From Irpex lacteus (Eukaryota; Basidiomycota; Agaricomycetes; Polyporales; Irpicaceae), in NCBI GenBank assembly GCA_001986395.2, contig MQVO02000109.1, forward strand, positions 1-30,512: a stretch of DNA of 30,512 bases, read 5' to 3'. This document shows positions 9,693 through 17,823 of the stretch, in pieces (positions within the stretch are counted from its first letter, which is position 1; every line of letters begins with the position of its first letter). The notes beneath the pieces were generated by a model. That model saw nothing but the letters and a program-made list of their open reading frames with translations, had not been told where the DNA came from and searched no databases. Both the position numbers and the translations under genes were made by a program.

Positions 9693-10275
9693 TTATATTC
9701 AGATTTTTTAGAATCTTCGTTTTTATAATTGTTTTTAAACTTTATAAAGCTATTAATCTTTTTTAATAAATCTACCAACCTATTCGCTAAACCTGTGACC
9801 AAGGATGTTTCATTAACAGACACCTCTTTACTAATCCGCCCTGTTATATAGCTATAAACTCACCCTCTTAAATCTTCTACTTTGAAAAGATTAAGGATCA
9901 ACAAAGACAACTGTTTTCTCGATAAACTATCTACACCATGACGCTCAGACACTATCTCTAATATTCCACCGATATTGTTCTTAGGGTGGTGCAATAAAGC
10001 GTTCAACCTCTTATTATATCGATGATACGAACTAACCAATAAGGATGTACTAACCTTATAATCTTTTAAATCACCCCTCAAAATACCCGTTTCATGTACT
10101 AACCATTGAACATAATTACTCTCGAAATATATTAAAAAAACTTCACAGCAAAACTGTTTTTCATATAGAGTTAGATGAGTTGAGTCTAAAACATCGTTTA
10201 AACACAGGAGGATCTTATTATTGGCGAAAATTTCAGAATGAGTACGATAATATATCTCCTCACCCCTAGATGATA
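9693..10275 (-). pseudogene. Open frame segment of an unidentified decayed locus
   Basis: With TGA as Trp, this frame is open from just after a TAG near 10270 to a TAG near 9693. It includes a stretch with HHPKNNIGGILEIVSERHG and later VNETSLVTGLANRLVDLLKKI. It carries more CGT, TCG and GAG codons than the native genes. It lies head to tail with the open frames at 9420 and 10200-10826, so all are probably fragments of one or two genes damaged by frameshifts. No motif is recognised. Confidence 0.35.
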
Positions 10276-10826
10276 AAAGCTAGAACAGTAATTCATGTAT
10301 CAGTCAAGCCGTCTTTCATTATAAATATGAAAGACTGAAGATGGCTTACAAGATAGATAGGAGTCCCCACTATCTATTCGAATACTATGTATATCATCCA
10401 ATGATACTTTCGAAAATAAACCGTAACACCTCTCGAATACATCCAGAATATCATAGAGATACCCATAAAACAGATCCACAAAGTCGAAATTCAACACTAA
10501 TGATTTAAGATAGATGAATTCCTCCTTAGCATATGTATTTGGGCTTGGTCTAGGAGATTTCTCCCTATTAACTCAGTTGTGAGAATCAGATAATAAAAAG
10601 TCTACATATTTCTCTTTAAATGCCCTAAACCGCTTATCAATACCAACAACCAGAAATAGGCCAGAAGAACGCAGTTTCATACAGATTAAACCTATACCAA
10701 TAAACTCGACGAAAACTTCATTCAACTTAACATCACACCCAATCAAGATCTTAGATGACGAGATACCACAAACCTCACCTCGACTGATTAATTCTTTTAT
10801 ACCAATAGATCTTCCTACAATATCAA
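10200..10826 (-). pseudogene. Open frame after the stop of the 281-aa ORF
   Basis: It begins immediately after the TAA that ends the 281-residue frame at 10828 and is in the same frame, so the two may be one gene split by a nonsense codon. TGA must be read as Trp twice (after SDSHN and after ERRLD). It ends at a TAA near 10200. The protein is soluble and rich in Asp, Tyr and Leu, with no recognised domain. Confidence 0.35.
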
Positions 10827-10827
10827 A

Positions 10828-11673
10828 TTAATCAACCTTAGAACCACAAGATAATAAACTATGCAAGATGAGAGACGGTTCATTAAAACCTATAAACTTC
10901 AGACAGTTTATAATCTCCCTGTATTGCCTAATAACACGCTCTCGAACCTCTTCGTCTAAAGCAGATATATTAAAATGTTCGTTATAAATAAGAATACAAT
11001 CATTATAAAGCTTTATATACTTAAACAAACCACTAAAAGCAACACAAACTTTCTCAACATCCCCACTCGATAACCGAGTTTTTTCCTGTAAATATAATTT
11101 TAACATATTTACAAAGTTATCCACACTAACACTATCAACCCGATAATCAATACTATTCATACAACTATAAAGATGGTCCAAATCAACATTATGTTTACTT
11201 AACGAGATCATATCAGCATTACAGTGATAAAAACGGATAGGCGTAAGATTATAAAAAGGGGTAAAAACCTCCCGCGATTCTGATAACCCTGTCTTAAATT
11301 TAGAACAAGAATATGAAGAAGATGAAAGCAGGCTACGCACACGCATACCTACTCTGATAGACGTAACAATACGAGATCTATCATCCAACACACCTTCTTT
11401 TATAGAAGTGATACAACATAAATCACTTTTAGCTTCACAACCACCCATATTATAAACATTATTCACGGTATTACTAGACGCATCACGTTGAGAATCAGAA
11501 ATAACATTGATAGTAACTAAAGTTGATCTTTTAAACTCAAAAAAACCCTCTCTATCATGCCCCTCATTACAACTTCTAACACAATCATCTAAAATAACAC
11601 GTATATTTTTAGCATAATCAACCAGATCAGCTTTCTTCGAAAAAGAGACCGGAGTAAATATTTCAGAATGCAC
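10828..11673 (-). CDS. Hypothetical protein, 281 codons
   Basis: The ATG frame has no internal stop under either code. The product is soluble, Ser- and Asp-rich with many cysteines, and lacks signal or membrane segments. Codon use differs from the native genes, with TCG, CGA, CTA and GAG frequent. I see no polymerase, endonuclease or ribosomal motif. A head-to-tail series of frames follows it on the same strand down to 9420. It may derive from a mitochondrial plasmid or another acquired element. The possible TAA-interrupted continuation suggests that the locus is decaying. Confidence 0.5.
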   Translation of the reverse strand: MHSEIFTPVSFSKKADLVDYAKNIRVILDDCVRSCNEGHDREGFFEFKRSTLVTINVISDSQRDASSNTVNNVYNMGGCEAKSDLCCITSIKEGVLDDRSRIVTSIRVGMRVRSLLSSSSYSCSKFKTGLSESREVFTPFYNLTPIRFYHCNADMISLSKHNVDLDHLYSCMNSIDYRVDSVSVDNFVNMLKLYLQEKTRLSSGDVEKVCVAFSGLFKYIKLYNDCILIYNEHFNISALDEEVRERVIRQYREIINCLKFIGFNEPSLILHSLLSCGSKVD

Positions 11674-11720
11674 ATTTAAATATCCTTTATATTTAAAACT
11701 GTTCTCTAATCAAGCAAGCC

Positions 11721-11894
11721 CTAAAAATGCTGCACAATCCCATCACGATATTCATTGCTAGAGGTCATATAATCATAACTAGGAATATTACCGTTTAAAT
11801 TTAAACTCTCATCAACCTCATTACAATGATAATACAACCCGTAATCAATTTTATATGTAAACGATTTATCTAAACCAGATAAAATATTAATCAT
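11721..11894 (-). CDS. Small hypothetical ORF, 57 codons
   Basis: An ATG frame of 57 residues (starting MINILSGLDKSFTYKIDYG) ends at TAG just upstream of the 281-residue ORF. It has the same strand and a similar mixed codon style. The frame is also open some distance upstream of the ATG. It may be a first small gene, or the N-terminal part of the decayed locus that follows. The family is not recognised. Confidence 0.3.
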   Translation of the reverse strand: MINILSGLDKSFTYKIDYGLYYHCNEVDESLNLNGNIPSYDYMTSSNEYRDGIVQHF

Positions 11895-11989
11895 ATCACT
11901 CTTGAAAGAAGTTAAAATATTTATACTTGATATTATATGATAAACATGAGACCCAAATTTAATTCAAATGGGGTTTACTTAAAAATAAT

Positions 11990-13006
11990 TTAAAATGATT
12001 TATGTGCTATTGTTACTGTATAACTAAATGCACCTCTTCTACTTTTGTTTGTAAATCTAGATTGAGTTGTAAAATCTGATTTAATTCTAGCAAAAGCTCC
12101 TTTTTGTTTATTAAATGTAGTAAATCTAGGTACTATTTTTTGACTAAGTATACGACCACCTAATCTTACTTTAATACCAATAAGCGCAGTAGGTCTACAA
12201 TAATTTAAATTAGATTCTTCTATACCTTTGGGAGAATCATTTAATTTAATTATTTGAGTGTTATTGTAAAGACTAGTTATAATAGATCTAAATCTTACTT
12301 TTTTATTATTAGAGATAAAACCAATAGTATTAGCTAAGATTTGACTTTCTAATGCAGGATGGTGTAATCTAATTAATTCAATCTTAACCTCTTTTTTAAA
12401 TTTATTACTTAAAAATGAACATAAGTACTCTAAATTTTCAGATTCACTTATTAAATTATAACTTTTTTCTGATTGTAAAACATAGTAAAATAAATTAATA
12501 GTAATTTTATTGGGGCTAAAGAATATCACAGGTTTACTAATAATATTACCTAAGTTTAAAAAAGAATTACTTAAGATAGAGTTAATATTAAATTTTTTAT
12601 TATTATTATAAAAATTATAAGAAATAGTACTATTGTGAGCTAAATCAGTATTAAATTTAACTAAAGATCTAATGTGTCTATGTATTTTTTTACTGATTAG
12701 ATACATTGGTTTTTTGAAAGAATTTATTCTACCTTTACTGTTTAAATTTAATCTGTTAGTAGATTTAGGTTTTTTTTGTCCTTTATCCTCTATCATATTT
12801 TCCTCTTTAGAGGGCAGAGCACTGGATAAAGGCTGAGTAGAATTATTATTTAGTAAATTTTTATTTTGTTTAATATTGCCTTGGCTATTAGAAATAAAAT
12901 TTGCACTTTCATCTTTATTGTTTAATAAATTTGCTTGTGCTTTTATTCTATGAACATAGTTTTTTAATTCTAAGTTTAATTTTTGGATTTTATTTAATTT
13001 TTGCAT
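11990..13006 (-). CDS. rps3: Mitochondrial ribosomal protein S3
   Basis: The 338-residue basic protein is rich in Asn and Lys. The N-terminal half is poorly conserved (helical start MQKLNKIQKLNLELKNY, then a Ser/Asn-rich linker). The C-terminal part carries the uS3 signature: LIGIKVRLGGRIL, then an Arg/Lys-rich stretch (GAFARIKSDF, RRGAFSYTVTIAHKSF). It is a small-subunit mitoribosome protein. The length and composition are usual for free-standing rps3 in basidiomycetes. It is on the minus strand, opposite to the native nad, atp and most tRNA genes here. Codon use is AT-rich and native, and the gene is intact. Confidence 0.95.
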   Translation of the reverse strand: MQKLNKIQKLNLELKNYVHRIKAQANLLNNKDESANFISNSQGNIKQNKNLLNNNSTQPLSSALPSKEENMIEDKGQKKPKSTNRLNLNSKGRINSFKKPMYLISKKIHRHIRSLVKFNTDLAHNSTISYNFYNNNKKFNINSILSNSFLNLGNIISKPVIFFSPNKITINLFYYVLQSEKSYNLISESENLEYLCSFLSNKFKKEVKIELIRLHHPALESQILANTIGFISNNKKVRFRSIITSLYNNTQIIKLNDSPKGIEESNLNYCRPTALIGIKVRLGGRILSQKIVPRFTTFNKQKGAFARIKSDFTTQSRFTNKSRRGAFSYTVTIAHKSF

Positions 13007-13490
13007 AATATTTATGAAATTAAATATACTACTAAAAATCTATATATAAAATTTTTATTTTTATACATAAATAAAGATAGTATTAATGTACTTAGATAAT
13101 TAAAATTTTTATACTTAGCTTCTTTCCTTTTTTTAATAAAAAGGTATATACTTAAAAATAGTTAATTATCATTTAACAATCCACTTAAGAAATAATATAC
13201 ATACGTTTTATTTTTTTCTCAGGTCCTGATAATTAAGTGTTTTATAAATAAGATACAATATTTATGAATGTTAATATACTACACTAAAATAATTATTTTA
13301 TTATTTTGTATCTCAATTAATAATAGTGCTTCTTTTAAGATTTCAATTTTATATTATTTTAATATTTCCTAAATCCCCTGATGCGAGTTAATGTAATGGA
13401 AAGCATAAGAGCCTGGTAAGCTCATAGAGTATATCCAATTCAGACACTCTATTCTTTCTTCTTTAATTATAATTAATTTCTTTTGGTTAG
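13007..13490. other. AT-rich intergenic region with a tRNA-like arm
   Basis: Mostly featureless. At about 13390-13450 a D-arm-like ATG/CAT stem and an anticodon-like AGAGC/GCTC arm with loop CTGGTAA can be drawn, but no acceptor stem or T arm fits, so I do not call a tRNA. Confidence 0.4.
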
Positions 13491-13499
13491 TAACCTTTG

Positions 13500-13735
13500 T
13501 GGAACGATAGTGGAACCTTGGTCCCCACCTTCCCCACCTTCACCACCTTCATCTATTTCCTTACGTGCCTCTATTTCGATTTTACCATACCTCGAGTCAT
13601 TACCTGAGCCATGAATTAGTTACCTAACACATTTAGTTAAAATAGCTTTAAGGTGTTCCCGACAATTTGATAGTTTTTAGCAATAGGTTTCCTTTTGCTA
13701 GAGGCCAAGTAAAGTTTCTCACACCTTACCCTAAA
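13500..13735 (-). pseudogene. Group I intron catalytic-core relic
   Basis: Read on the minus strand, this holds the string AATTGTCGGGAACACCTTAAAGC, known from fungal mitochondrial group I introns (compare the common TCGGGGACTCTTTAAAGC form). A spaced GGTAATGACTCGAGGTATGGTAA follows, resembling the P7/P3 part of such cores. It lies directly downstream of an endonuclease tail on the same strand (13745-13998), as in an intron with an internal ORF. No flanking exons are recognisable, so I treat it as a relic. Confidence 0.6.
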
Positions 13736-13744
13736 TCTTACCTT

Positions 13745-13998
13745 TTAATTAATCTCTAAAGCAACACTATAAAAATATAATCCTTTATACTCTTTATGAG
13801 TATCTAAATACCTGCTAATTGTTTTAGCACTCATTTTTAATTCTTTAGTTGCTTCTAATTTAGAACTAAAAGTAGGTTTATTATCATTTAGCAATATAAA
13901 TTTATTGTTAACACTTTTGTATACCCATACAGAAACAGTTTAATTAACAGCCTTTTTAATATTATTTAATAATAAATCTTTTTCTGCTTTGTTTAACC
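13745..13998 (-). pseudogene. Homing endonuclease C-terminal (NUMOD1-like) relic
   Basis: The minus-strand frame encodes VSVWVYKSVNNKF, then SKLEATKELKMSAKTISRYLDTHKEYKGLYFYS. That is the helix-turn-helix-like repeat found at the C-terminus of intron endonucleases, where it contacts DNA. An in-frame TAA interrupts it just before VSVWV, and no LAGLIDADG or GIY-YIG catalytic part is present upstream. Codon use is AT-rich and native. With the core relic downstream it marks a dead group I intron. Confidence 0.75.
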
Positions 13999-14834
13999 CT
14001 TCCCCCCAAATTTAATTTATTTTTAGTTTTTGCTACTTTTTTTGGGGTGGGACTGGCAAACAGACTCTAACTGGTAAATGTGGCTAATGTAATGTAATAT
14101 GTTCTACTCTTGATTAATTTATATCCTCTAACTAAACTCTTCTCTTTATTTTTATTTTGGCTCCCCACAAAGAATAATTTTATTCTTTATTTAGTTAAGT
14201 TCAATAGCATCCTTTAGGTAGCTTTATGTTAGCACACAGAATACTAAGCTTGAGTTAAACTTACTGCTAGTTCTAGACCAACTAGTCCAACAAATCCCCA
14301 AAAAAACTAGTTAGAATTATTTCTAATTCCTAGTTTTTTGGGTTAAGCGTATGGAATTAGTAAAAGATTAATATAAAATAAATTAAATAAAAGTTTTTTT
14401 GGGAGAACTATTTAAAATTAATACCATTTTTCTTTTCTTTTAATTTTATTTTAAATAAAAAGTAAGATAAATTATTTAGGGGAGAGGACCTGACATGTAA
14501 ACAATTGATACTCTAACCAATAATCGGAAACTAGAAATCAGGGATTAGTATTGCATAATAAATTCAAATGAGTTGGTACAAAAGAGATAAATTAAATTTA
14601 TTTATAGAGGAGATATAAGAATAATAAAAAGAAATAATTTGTTTTATTTTATATATAAAAAAAGGATAAAGGGAAGGGTAAAGGGGAGTATAACTATCTC
14701 TTTCAACTGAAGAGGCTGACCATTAACTTAAATTTAAATTAGATTATAGCGTAACCAGTCTCTGAAGATTCCATAACAATAGACATTGAACTGTGTAAAA
14801 TACCACAGATATTCTTAACATTTACCATAGAATG
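13999..14834. other. AT-rich intergenic region with a chimeric junction
   Basis: No complete gene. It includes a full hairpin element (14296-14342), a T/A hairpin near 14650, and at 14398-14434 a patch joining two sequences found elsewhere: the WENYLKL codons of the ORF at 8642-8935 and the 5' codons of atp8. Confidence 0.5.
14296..14342. repeat. 47-bp hairpin element, CCCCAAAAAACTAG family
   Basis: A complete copy with CCCCAAAAAAACTAGTTAGAA, a short loop, and the complementary arm ending CTAGTTTTTTGGG. Almost identical to the copies at 16844 and 2555. Confidence 0.9.
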
Positions 14835-14989
14835 TTACTGCCTATCTCCTGAGATAATTTTATTTATATTTGTAGGAAGAGCATATAAAAATATATTTTT
14901 ATTAATCTTTTTTTTATTAAAAAGGAGGGGGAGGACAAAAAAAAAGGAAGCAGGGACAGATATAGGTTTCGTATAATCTCTTTTGATCT

Positions 14990-15234
14990 CTACGAAATAT
15001 TCCCGGAATATATGGACATTATGTTTATCCAAGGAAAGCAATAGCCATCATAAGAACAAGGATGATTACACCAATAGACCATGGTAGAATCCGTGGAGCC
15101 TTGTATGATCCGTAGTATAGACCTCGAGCGATGTGTAGGTATACAAAGATGAAGAAGAATGAAGCTACATTAGCGTGGATGTATCGAATCAACCATCCGT
15201 AGTTTACGTCTCGCATAATCGCAGGTGTTATAAT
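14990..15234 (-). pseudogene. cob: Cytochrome b exon (foreign type)
   Basis: The minus-strand frame gives [40 protein letters not shown] and a run ending [12 protein letters not shown]. This is the region around helix B and the first heme-ligand histidines of the complex III cytochrome b. Codons are CTT, CTA and CGA with TGG for Trp, unlike the native genes. Homology ends abruptly after AIAFLG, where a group I intron commonly interrupts cob, and runs into T/A-rich DNA. Upstream it joins an intron endonuclease tail. The N-terminal cob exon is displaced to 17648 on the opposite strand, so this copy cannot be a normal gene. Confidence 0.88.
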
Positions 15235-15240
15235 AACTCG

Positions 15241-15828
15241 TTAGTTTTGCAGTGTAGAATAGAAGCTGTATCGGCCTAGGTAAGCCTTCCCTGTGTCAAT
15301 GTTACGAGAAACAGCACGAGAAGTACGAGATAGGCCAATAGCCTCTTGAGCGTCTCCATAGTTGGTATATGGAGTAGTGTTAACTAGTACACCATTATCA
15401 TAAATATAAATAGAACGTGATGTAACAGTTCGAGCAATAGCCTTTGCGTATTCGAGTTGATTCATTTCAGGAGTACGTTCCACAGGCACTTCATAATTCA
15501 GTACCTCTGAAATAGTGTCTGATTCTGGTGCAATTCCAGTAACATTACTGTTGGTATAACGTCCTGAGTTGATATACTTACTAATTAGTACAAGGAGCTT
15601 ACGACCTTGAATTAGATAAGCATAACCCCACTTGTACATATACAGAGCTAGACACCATAGAGAGAAATCAACACCCTTTCGAGTTTGGAATGGCATAGAA
15701 AGGAAAAAAGGCATTAGATAGTCGTATAGCGCATCAATATTAATAATTGAAATAGTGATAACGCTAGTGTTTCGGTTTAGTGTACTACTAATTACTGGAG
15801 CTGCTCTATCAATAGTGAATGTACACAT
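15241..15828 (-). CDS. LAGLIDADG homing endonuclease, C-terminal half with NUMOD1 tail (foreign type)
   Basis: The 195-codon frame starts in the second LAGLIDADG domain (ALYDYLMPFFLSMPFQTRKG, DFSLWCLALYMYKWGYAYL, then QGRKLLVLISKYINSGRYT). It ends with a NUMOD1-like DNA-binding repeat (IYIYDNGVLVNTT, EAIGLSRTSRAVSRNIDTGK, YLGRYSFYS). The LAGLIDADG catalytic helices are absent, so the protein is N-terminally truncated and probably inactive. Codon use matches the cob and nad4L fragments on either side (CTA, CGA), so it came with the same foreign DNA, presumably from a cob group I intron. Only about 25 bases separate its stop from the cob exon, too few for a full intron core. Confidence 0.8.
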   Translation of the reverse strand: MCTFTIDRAAPVISSTLNRNTSVITISIINIDALYDYLMPFFLSMPFQTRKGVDFSLWCLALYMYKWGYAYLIQGRKLLVLISKYINSGRYTNSNVTGIAPESDTISEVLNYEVPVERTPEMNQLEYAKAIARTVTSRSIYIYDNGVLVNTTPYTNYGDAQEAIGLSRTSRAVSRNIDTGKAYLGRYSFYSTLQN

Positions 15829-15877
15829 TTGTGGTAGGCATTGCAGGAATGTTCACTAAATGGAATAGGTGTAATTT

Positions 15878-15961
15878 CAACTCGACAGCTAGAAGCATAA
15901 GTTCAATGCTAATAAGAAGCATAAGTAGATTCTTACGGTTAAGGATAATAAGATATAACCA
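15878..15961 (-). pseudogene. nad4L: NADH dehydrogenase subunit 4L fragment (foreign type)
   Basis: The minus-strand frame encodes YLIILNRKNLLMLLISIELMLLAVE, the conserved helix 2 of nad4L. The codons (CTT, CTA, CGT) are very different from those of the complete native gene at 6390. Both ends are cut: upstream meets AT-rich DNA, and downstream fades into the endonuclease frame at 15828. It is a relic of a second nad4L. Confidence 0.85.
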
Positions 15962-16139
15962 AAATTTAAAATATCCCTCCAATATTAATTTTATTTAGTT
16001 AAATTAAAAAGGAGGGGGAGGACTAGGTTTACTTTTATTGTAAAAATTTTTCTTTTTATAATTCTCTATAATATTATACATATAAACTTAATCCAATAGA
16101 GAAGGAATAATCTCTAAATAAATTTAAAGATTCTCCCTC

Positions 16140-16184
16140 CCCTATTCTTTTATTTATATTTTTTATTTTTTGTTTTTAAATTTA
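16140..16184 (+). repeat. 45-bp direct repeat, copy 1
   Basis: A run beginning CCCTATTCTTTTATTTATAT and ending TTTTTAAATTTA is identical to 16681-16725. The two copies bracket the atp8-trnI-trnF cassette. Confidence 0.9.
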
Positions 16185-16252
16185 TGTTTAAGAAAATAAA
16201 ATTTATACTCTCTTATATAATTAAATACTTTTTTTATTTAGATATATAAAAA

Positions 16253-16300
16253 TAATTAAATAATAAGTAACTAAAATAATAATTAAATAATTAAATATTT
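16253..16300. repeat. 48-bp inverted repeat, copy 1
   Basis: Exact reverse complement of 16728-16775. The core is AATAAGTAACTAAAATAATA. It lies inside the direct repeats and outside atp8, trnI and trnF. Confidence 0.9.
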
Positions 16301-16367
16301 ATAAAATTTTAAAGTTCTATAAATCTATTCCTTATATTAAGGGATAAATAACTTTTAATTAAATTAA

Positions 16368-16526
16368 ATTTATAATAAATTTGGGGGATTAATACCATTT
16401 TTCTTTTTAAATCAATTATTTTACGGTTATATAATCTTATTCGCCTTATTAGTATTAGTTTCATGAGTAATTTTACCATATCTTTTACAGTTACAAATCG
16501 TGAGATTATTAATAACTAAATTATAA
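16368..16526 (+). CDS. atp8: ATP synthase subunit 8, start altered
   Basis: The frame gives LIPFFFLNQLFYGYIILFAL, LVLVSWVILPYLLQL and VRLLITKL with stop TAA at 16524. It is the whole of fungal atp8 apart from the usual first residues MPQ. The product is a small membrane subunit of the Fo stator. The Trp in VSW is TGA, showing mitochondrial code 4. No ATG exists in frame: after the upstream stop at 16365 the first codon is ATT (16368), followed by YNKFGG and then LIPFFF. Either ATT or ATA starts translation, or the 5' end was replaced and RNA editing or another copy supplies the function. A 19-base copy of its 5' codons lies at 14416. Confidence 0.85.
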
Positions 16527-16533
16527 TATAAAT

Positions 16534-16605
16534 AAGTCTATTATTTAATGGTTTAAAATATCTCCTTGATAAGGAGGCAATAGATGTTCGATCCATCTTA
16601 GACTT
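16534..16605 (+). tRNA. trnI: tRNA-Ile (GAT)
   Basis: The acceptor stem AAGTCTA/TAGACTT is perfect. The anticodon stem is TCTCC/GGAGG with loop TTGATAA (anticodon GAT). The T loop is TTCGATC. It lies eight bases after the atp8 stop. Confidence 0.93.
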
Positions 16606-16608
16606 AAA

Positions 16609-16682
16609 GTTCCCATAGCTTAATTTGGTTAGAGCAATAAATTGAAGCTTTATTGATAAAAGTTCAAGTCTTTTTGGGGACC
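16609..16682 (+). tRNA. trnF: tRNA-Phe (GAA)
   Basis: The acceptor stem is GTTCCCA/TGGGGAC with one T-G pair. The anticodon stem is ATAAA/TTTAT around TTGAAGC (anticodon GAA). The D arm has GGTTAGAGC. It lies three bases after trnI, and the 3' end abuts the second direct repeat. Confidence 0.93.
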
Positions 16683-16725
16683 CTATTCTTTTATTTATAT
16701 TTTTTATTTTTTGTTTTTAAATTTA
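16681..16725 (+). repeat. 45-bp direct repeat, copy 2
   Basis: Identical to 16140-16184. It begins at the very end of trnF. Confidence 0.9.
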
Positions 16726-16727
16726 AA

Positions 16728-16775
16728 AAATATTTAATTATTTAATTATTATTTTAGTTACTTATTATTTAATTA
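16728..16775. repeat. 48-bp inverted repeat, copy 2
   Basis: Reverse complement of 16253-16300, with the core TATTATTTTAGTTACTTATT. Confidence 0.9.
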
Positions 16776-16843
16776 AATCTATTTATATTAATAAGAGTAT
16801 TTCTTATATTTTATCTTTTAATATTATTTTATTAATATCCCTC

Positions 16844-16891
16844 CCCCAAAAAAACTAGTTAGAATTAATTCTAATTCCTAGTTTTTTGGGG
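16844..16891. repeat. Hairpin element, CCCCAAAAAACTAG family
   Basis: A complete copy: CCCCAAAAAAACTAGTTAGA, AATTAATT centre, and an arm ending CTAGTTTTTTGGGG. Confidence 0.9.
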
Positions 16892-17129
16892 ATTTATTCA
16901 AGAATTTATCAGACTATTCTTATTTACTTTTTATATTTTTCTTTAAGGAGCTCTCGATTATAATTATTATCTTTATTCAATTTATTTTATTTCTTTAGTA
17001 TCTTAATCTTCCCCCTTTCACTTGAGTTGTGTTTTTAGGGGATGTTTAGTTTAATTTAAATACTCTGTTTTTAAAAAGAGGAATAATCTAGAATTAAAGA
17101 TAAATTTCTTTAGTTATCTCATTTATTTA

Positions 17130-17285
17130 CATCTAGCTAGTGAGAATCCTACAGACCTCACAGTACTGAATAGTGTACTAGCTATCCACGGTATCAGTCT
17201 TACTGAAGAGGAATTCAAGATTCTAGAAGGAATATCTCCAGTGACACTACCTTTCCCTTTAATAAATTTCTTTAACAAGGAATAG
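17130..17285 (+). pseudogene. Foreign-style ORF fragment, unidentified
   Basis: An open frame encodes LASENPTDLTVLNSVLAIHG, ISLTEEEFKILEGISPVTL and PFPLINFFNKE before TAG. Leu is CTA or CTC, matching the foreign islands. A weakly similar SPFPLIAN-type frame recurs near 17550-17590 just before the cob N-terminus. It may be the tail of an intron-encoded protein, but I cannot name it. Confidence 0.35.
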
Positions 17286-17340
17286 AGTACAGGTAATCCA
17301 CCTTTTTATTATTTATTTTAAATATATTTAACAAATTAAT

Positions 17341-17411
17341 AATCTTAGCCAGACTTGAACTGGCATTTCAGAACTGGCAAGCCCTGTATTTTACCATTAA
17401 ATTCATAAGAT
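17341..17411 (-). tRNA. Possible tRNA-Gly (GCC), degenerate
   Basis: On the minus strand the acceptor ATCTTA pairs with TAAGAT, and the T arm GCCAG TTCAAGT CTGGC is sound. The D loop TTTAATGGTAAAA resembles Gly tRNAs. The anticodon region CAGGGCTTGCCAGTTCTG pairs only with G-T pairs and an eight-base loop, so this may be a decaying tRNA. Confidence 0.5.
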
Positions 17412-17412
17412 C

Positions 17413-17483
17413 AGCTAGTGGTCAGAATCGAACTGACATTTAAATATTTTATAATTTTAGTTTTACCTTTAAACTACACTGAC
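17413..17483 (-). pseudogene. tRNA-like sequence, anticodon arm degenerate
   Basis: The acceptor GTCAGTG/CACTAGC has one mismatch, the D stem is GTTT/AAAC, and the T arm GTCAG/CTGAC is perfect. The anticodon arm AAAAT TATAAAA TATTT has two mismatches, so its identity is unclear. It adjoins the previous tRNA by one base, and a broken hairpin element begins just beyond it. Confidence 0.45.
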
Positions 17484-17487
17484 AGTA

Positions 17488-17508
17488 CCAAAAAACTAGT
17501 TAGAATTC
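17488..17508. repeat. Half copy of the hairpin element
   Basis: Only the left arm CCAAAAAACTAGTTAGAATT is present. The right arm is missing and foreign-style sequence follows, suggesting a break point inside the element. Confidence 0.6.
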
Positions 17509-17647
17509 TTTCTCCTCAATTTAAATATCTTTTTATTCTGTAGAAGCAGCTAGCTAAGCCTTCAGTATCACCCTTTCCATTAATAGCTAATTGAAATTAA
17601 AGCCTACGGGTAAAGACTATAAGACTAATTTTTTGTTTACGAAGACT

Positions 17648-17719
17648 ATGCGAGTACTAAAGAGTAACTCTATTCTATCAATCGTTAACAGCTACGTTGT
17701 TGACTCACCTAAGCCAGTT
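17648..17719 (+). pseudogene. cob: Cytochrome b N-terminal exon fragment (foreign type)
   Basis: It reads MRVLKSNSILSIVNSYVVDS then PKPVNL, the typical start of fungal cytochrome b, which normally continues SYLWNFGSLL. Homology stops at VNL and AT-rich sequence follows. CTA leucines mark it as foreign. It lies on the plus strand, whereas the later cob exon is on the minus strand at 14990. Confidence 0.85.
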
Positions 17720-17784
17720 AACCTATTTAATAAATTTTTATTTTATGATTTACTGATTCACAAGCAATATCTAGAATATATTGT

Positions 17785-17823
17785 GGGTATTATTAAAATT
17801 TAATTAAATTAAATTTTAATTAG
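17785..17823. repeat. AT palindrome, internal part of compound element
   Basis: GGTATTATTAAAATTTAATT followed by its near complement and TTAG. The same block sits inside the elements at 1038 and 26393, here without the outer CCCCAAAA arms. Confidence 0.75.

Noticed and set aside
13390..13460. tRNA-Thr-like sequence with anticodon GGT
   Set aside because: A D-like and an anticodon-like arm can be drawn, but no acceptor stem or TTC-type T arm fits on either strand.
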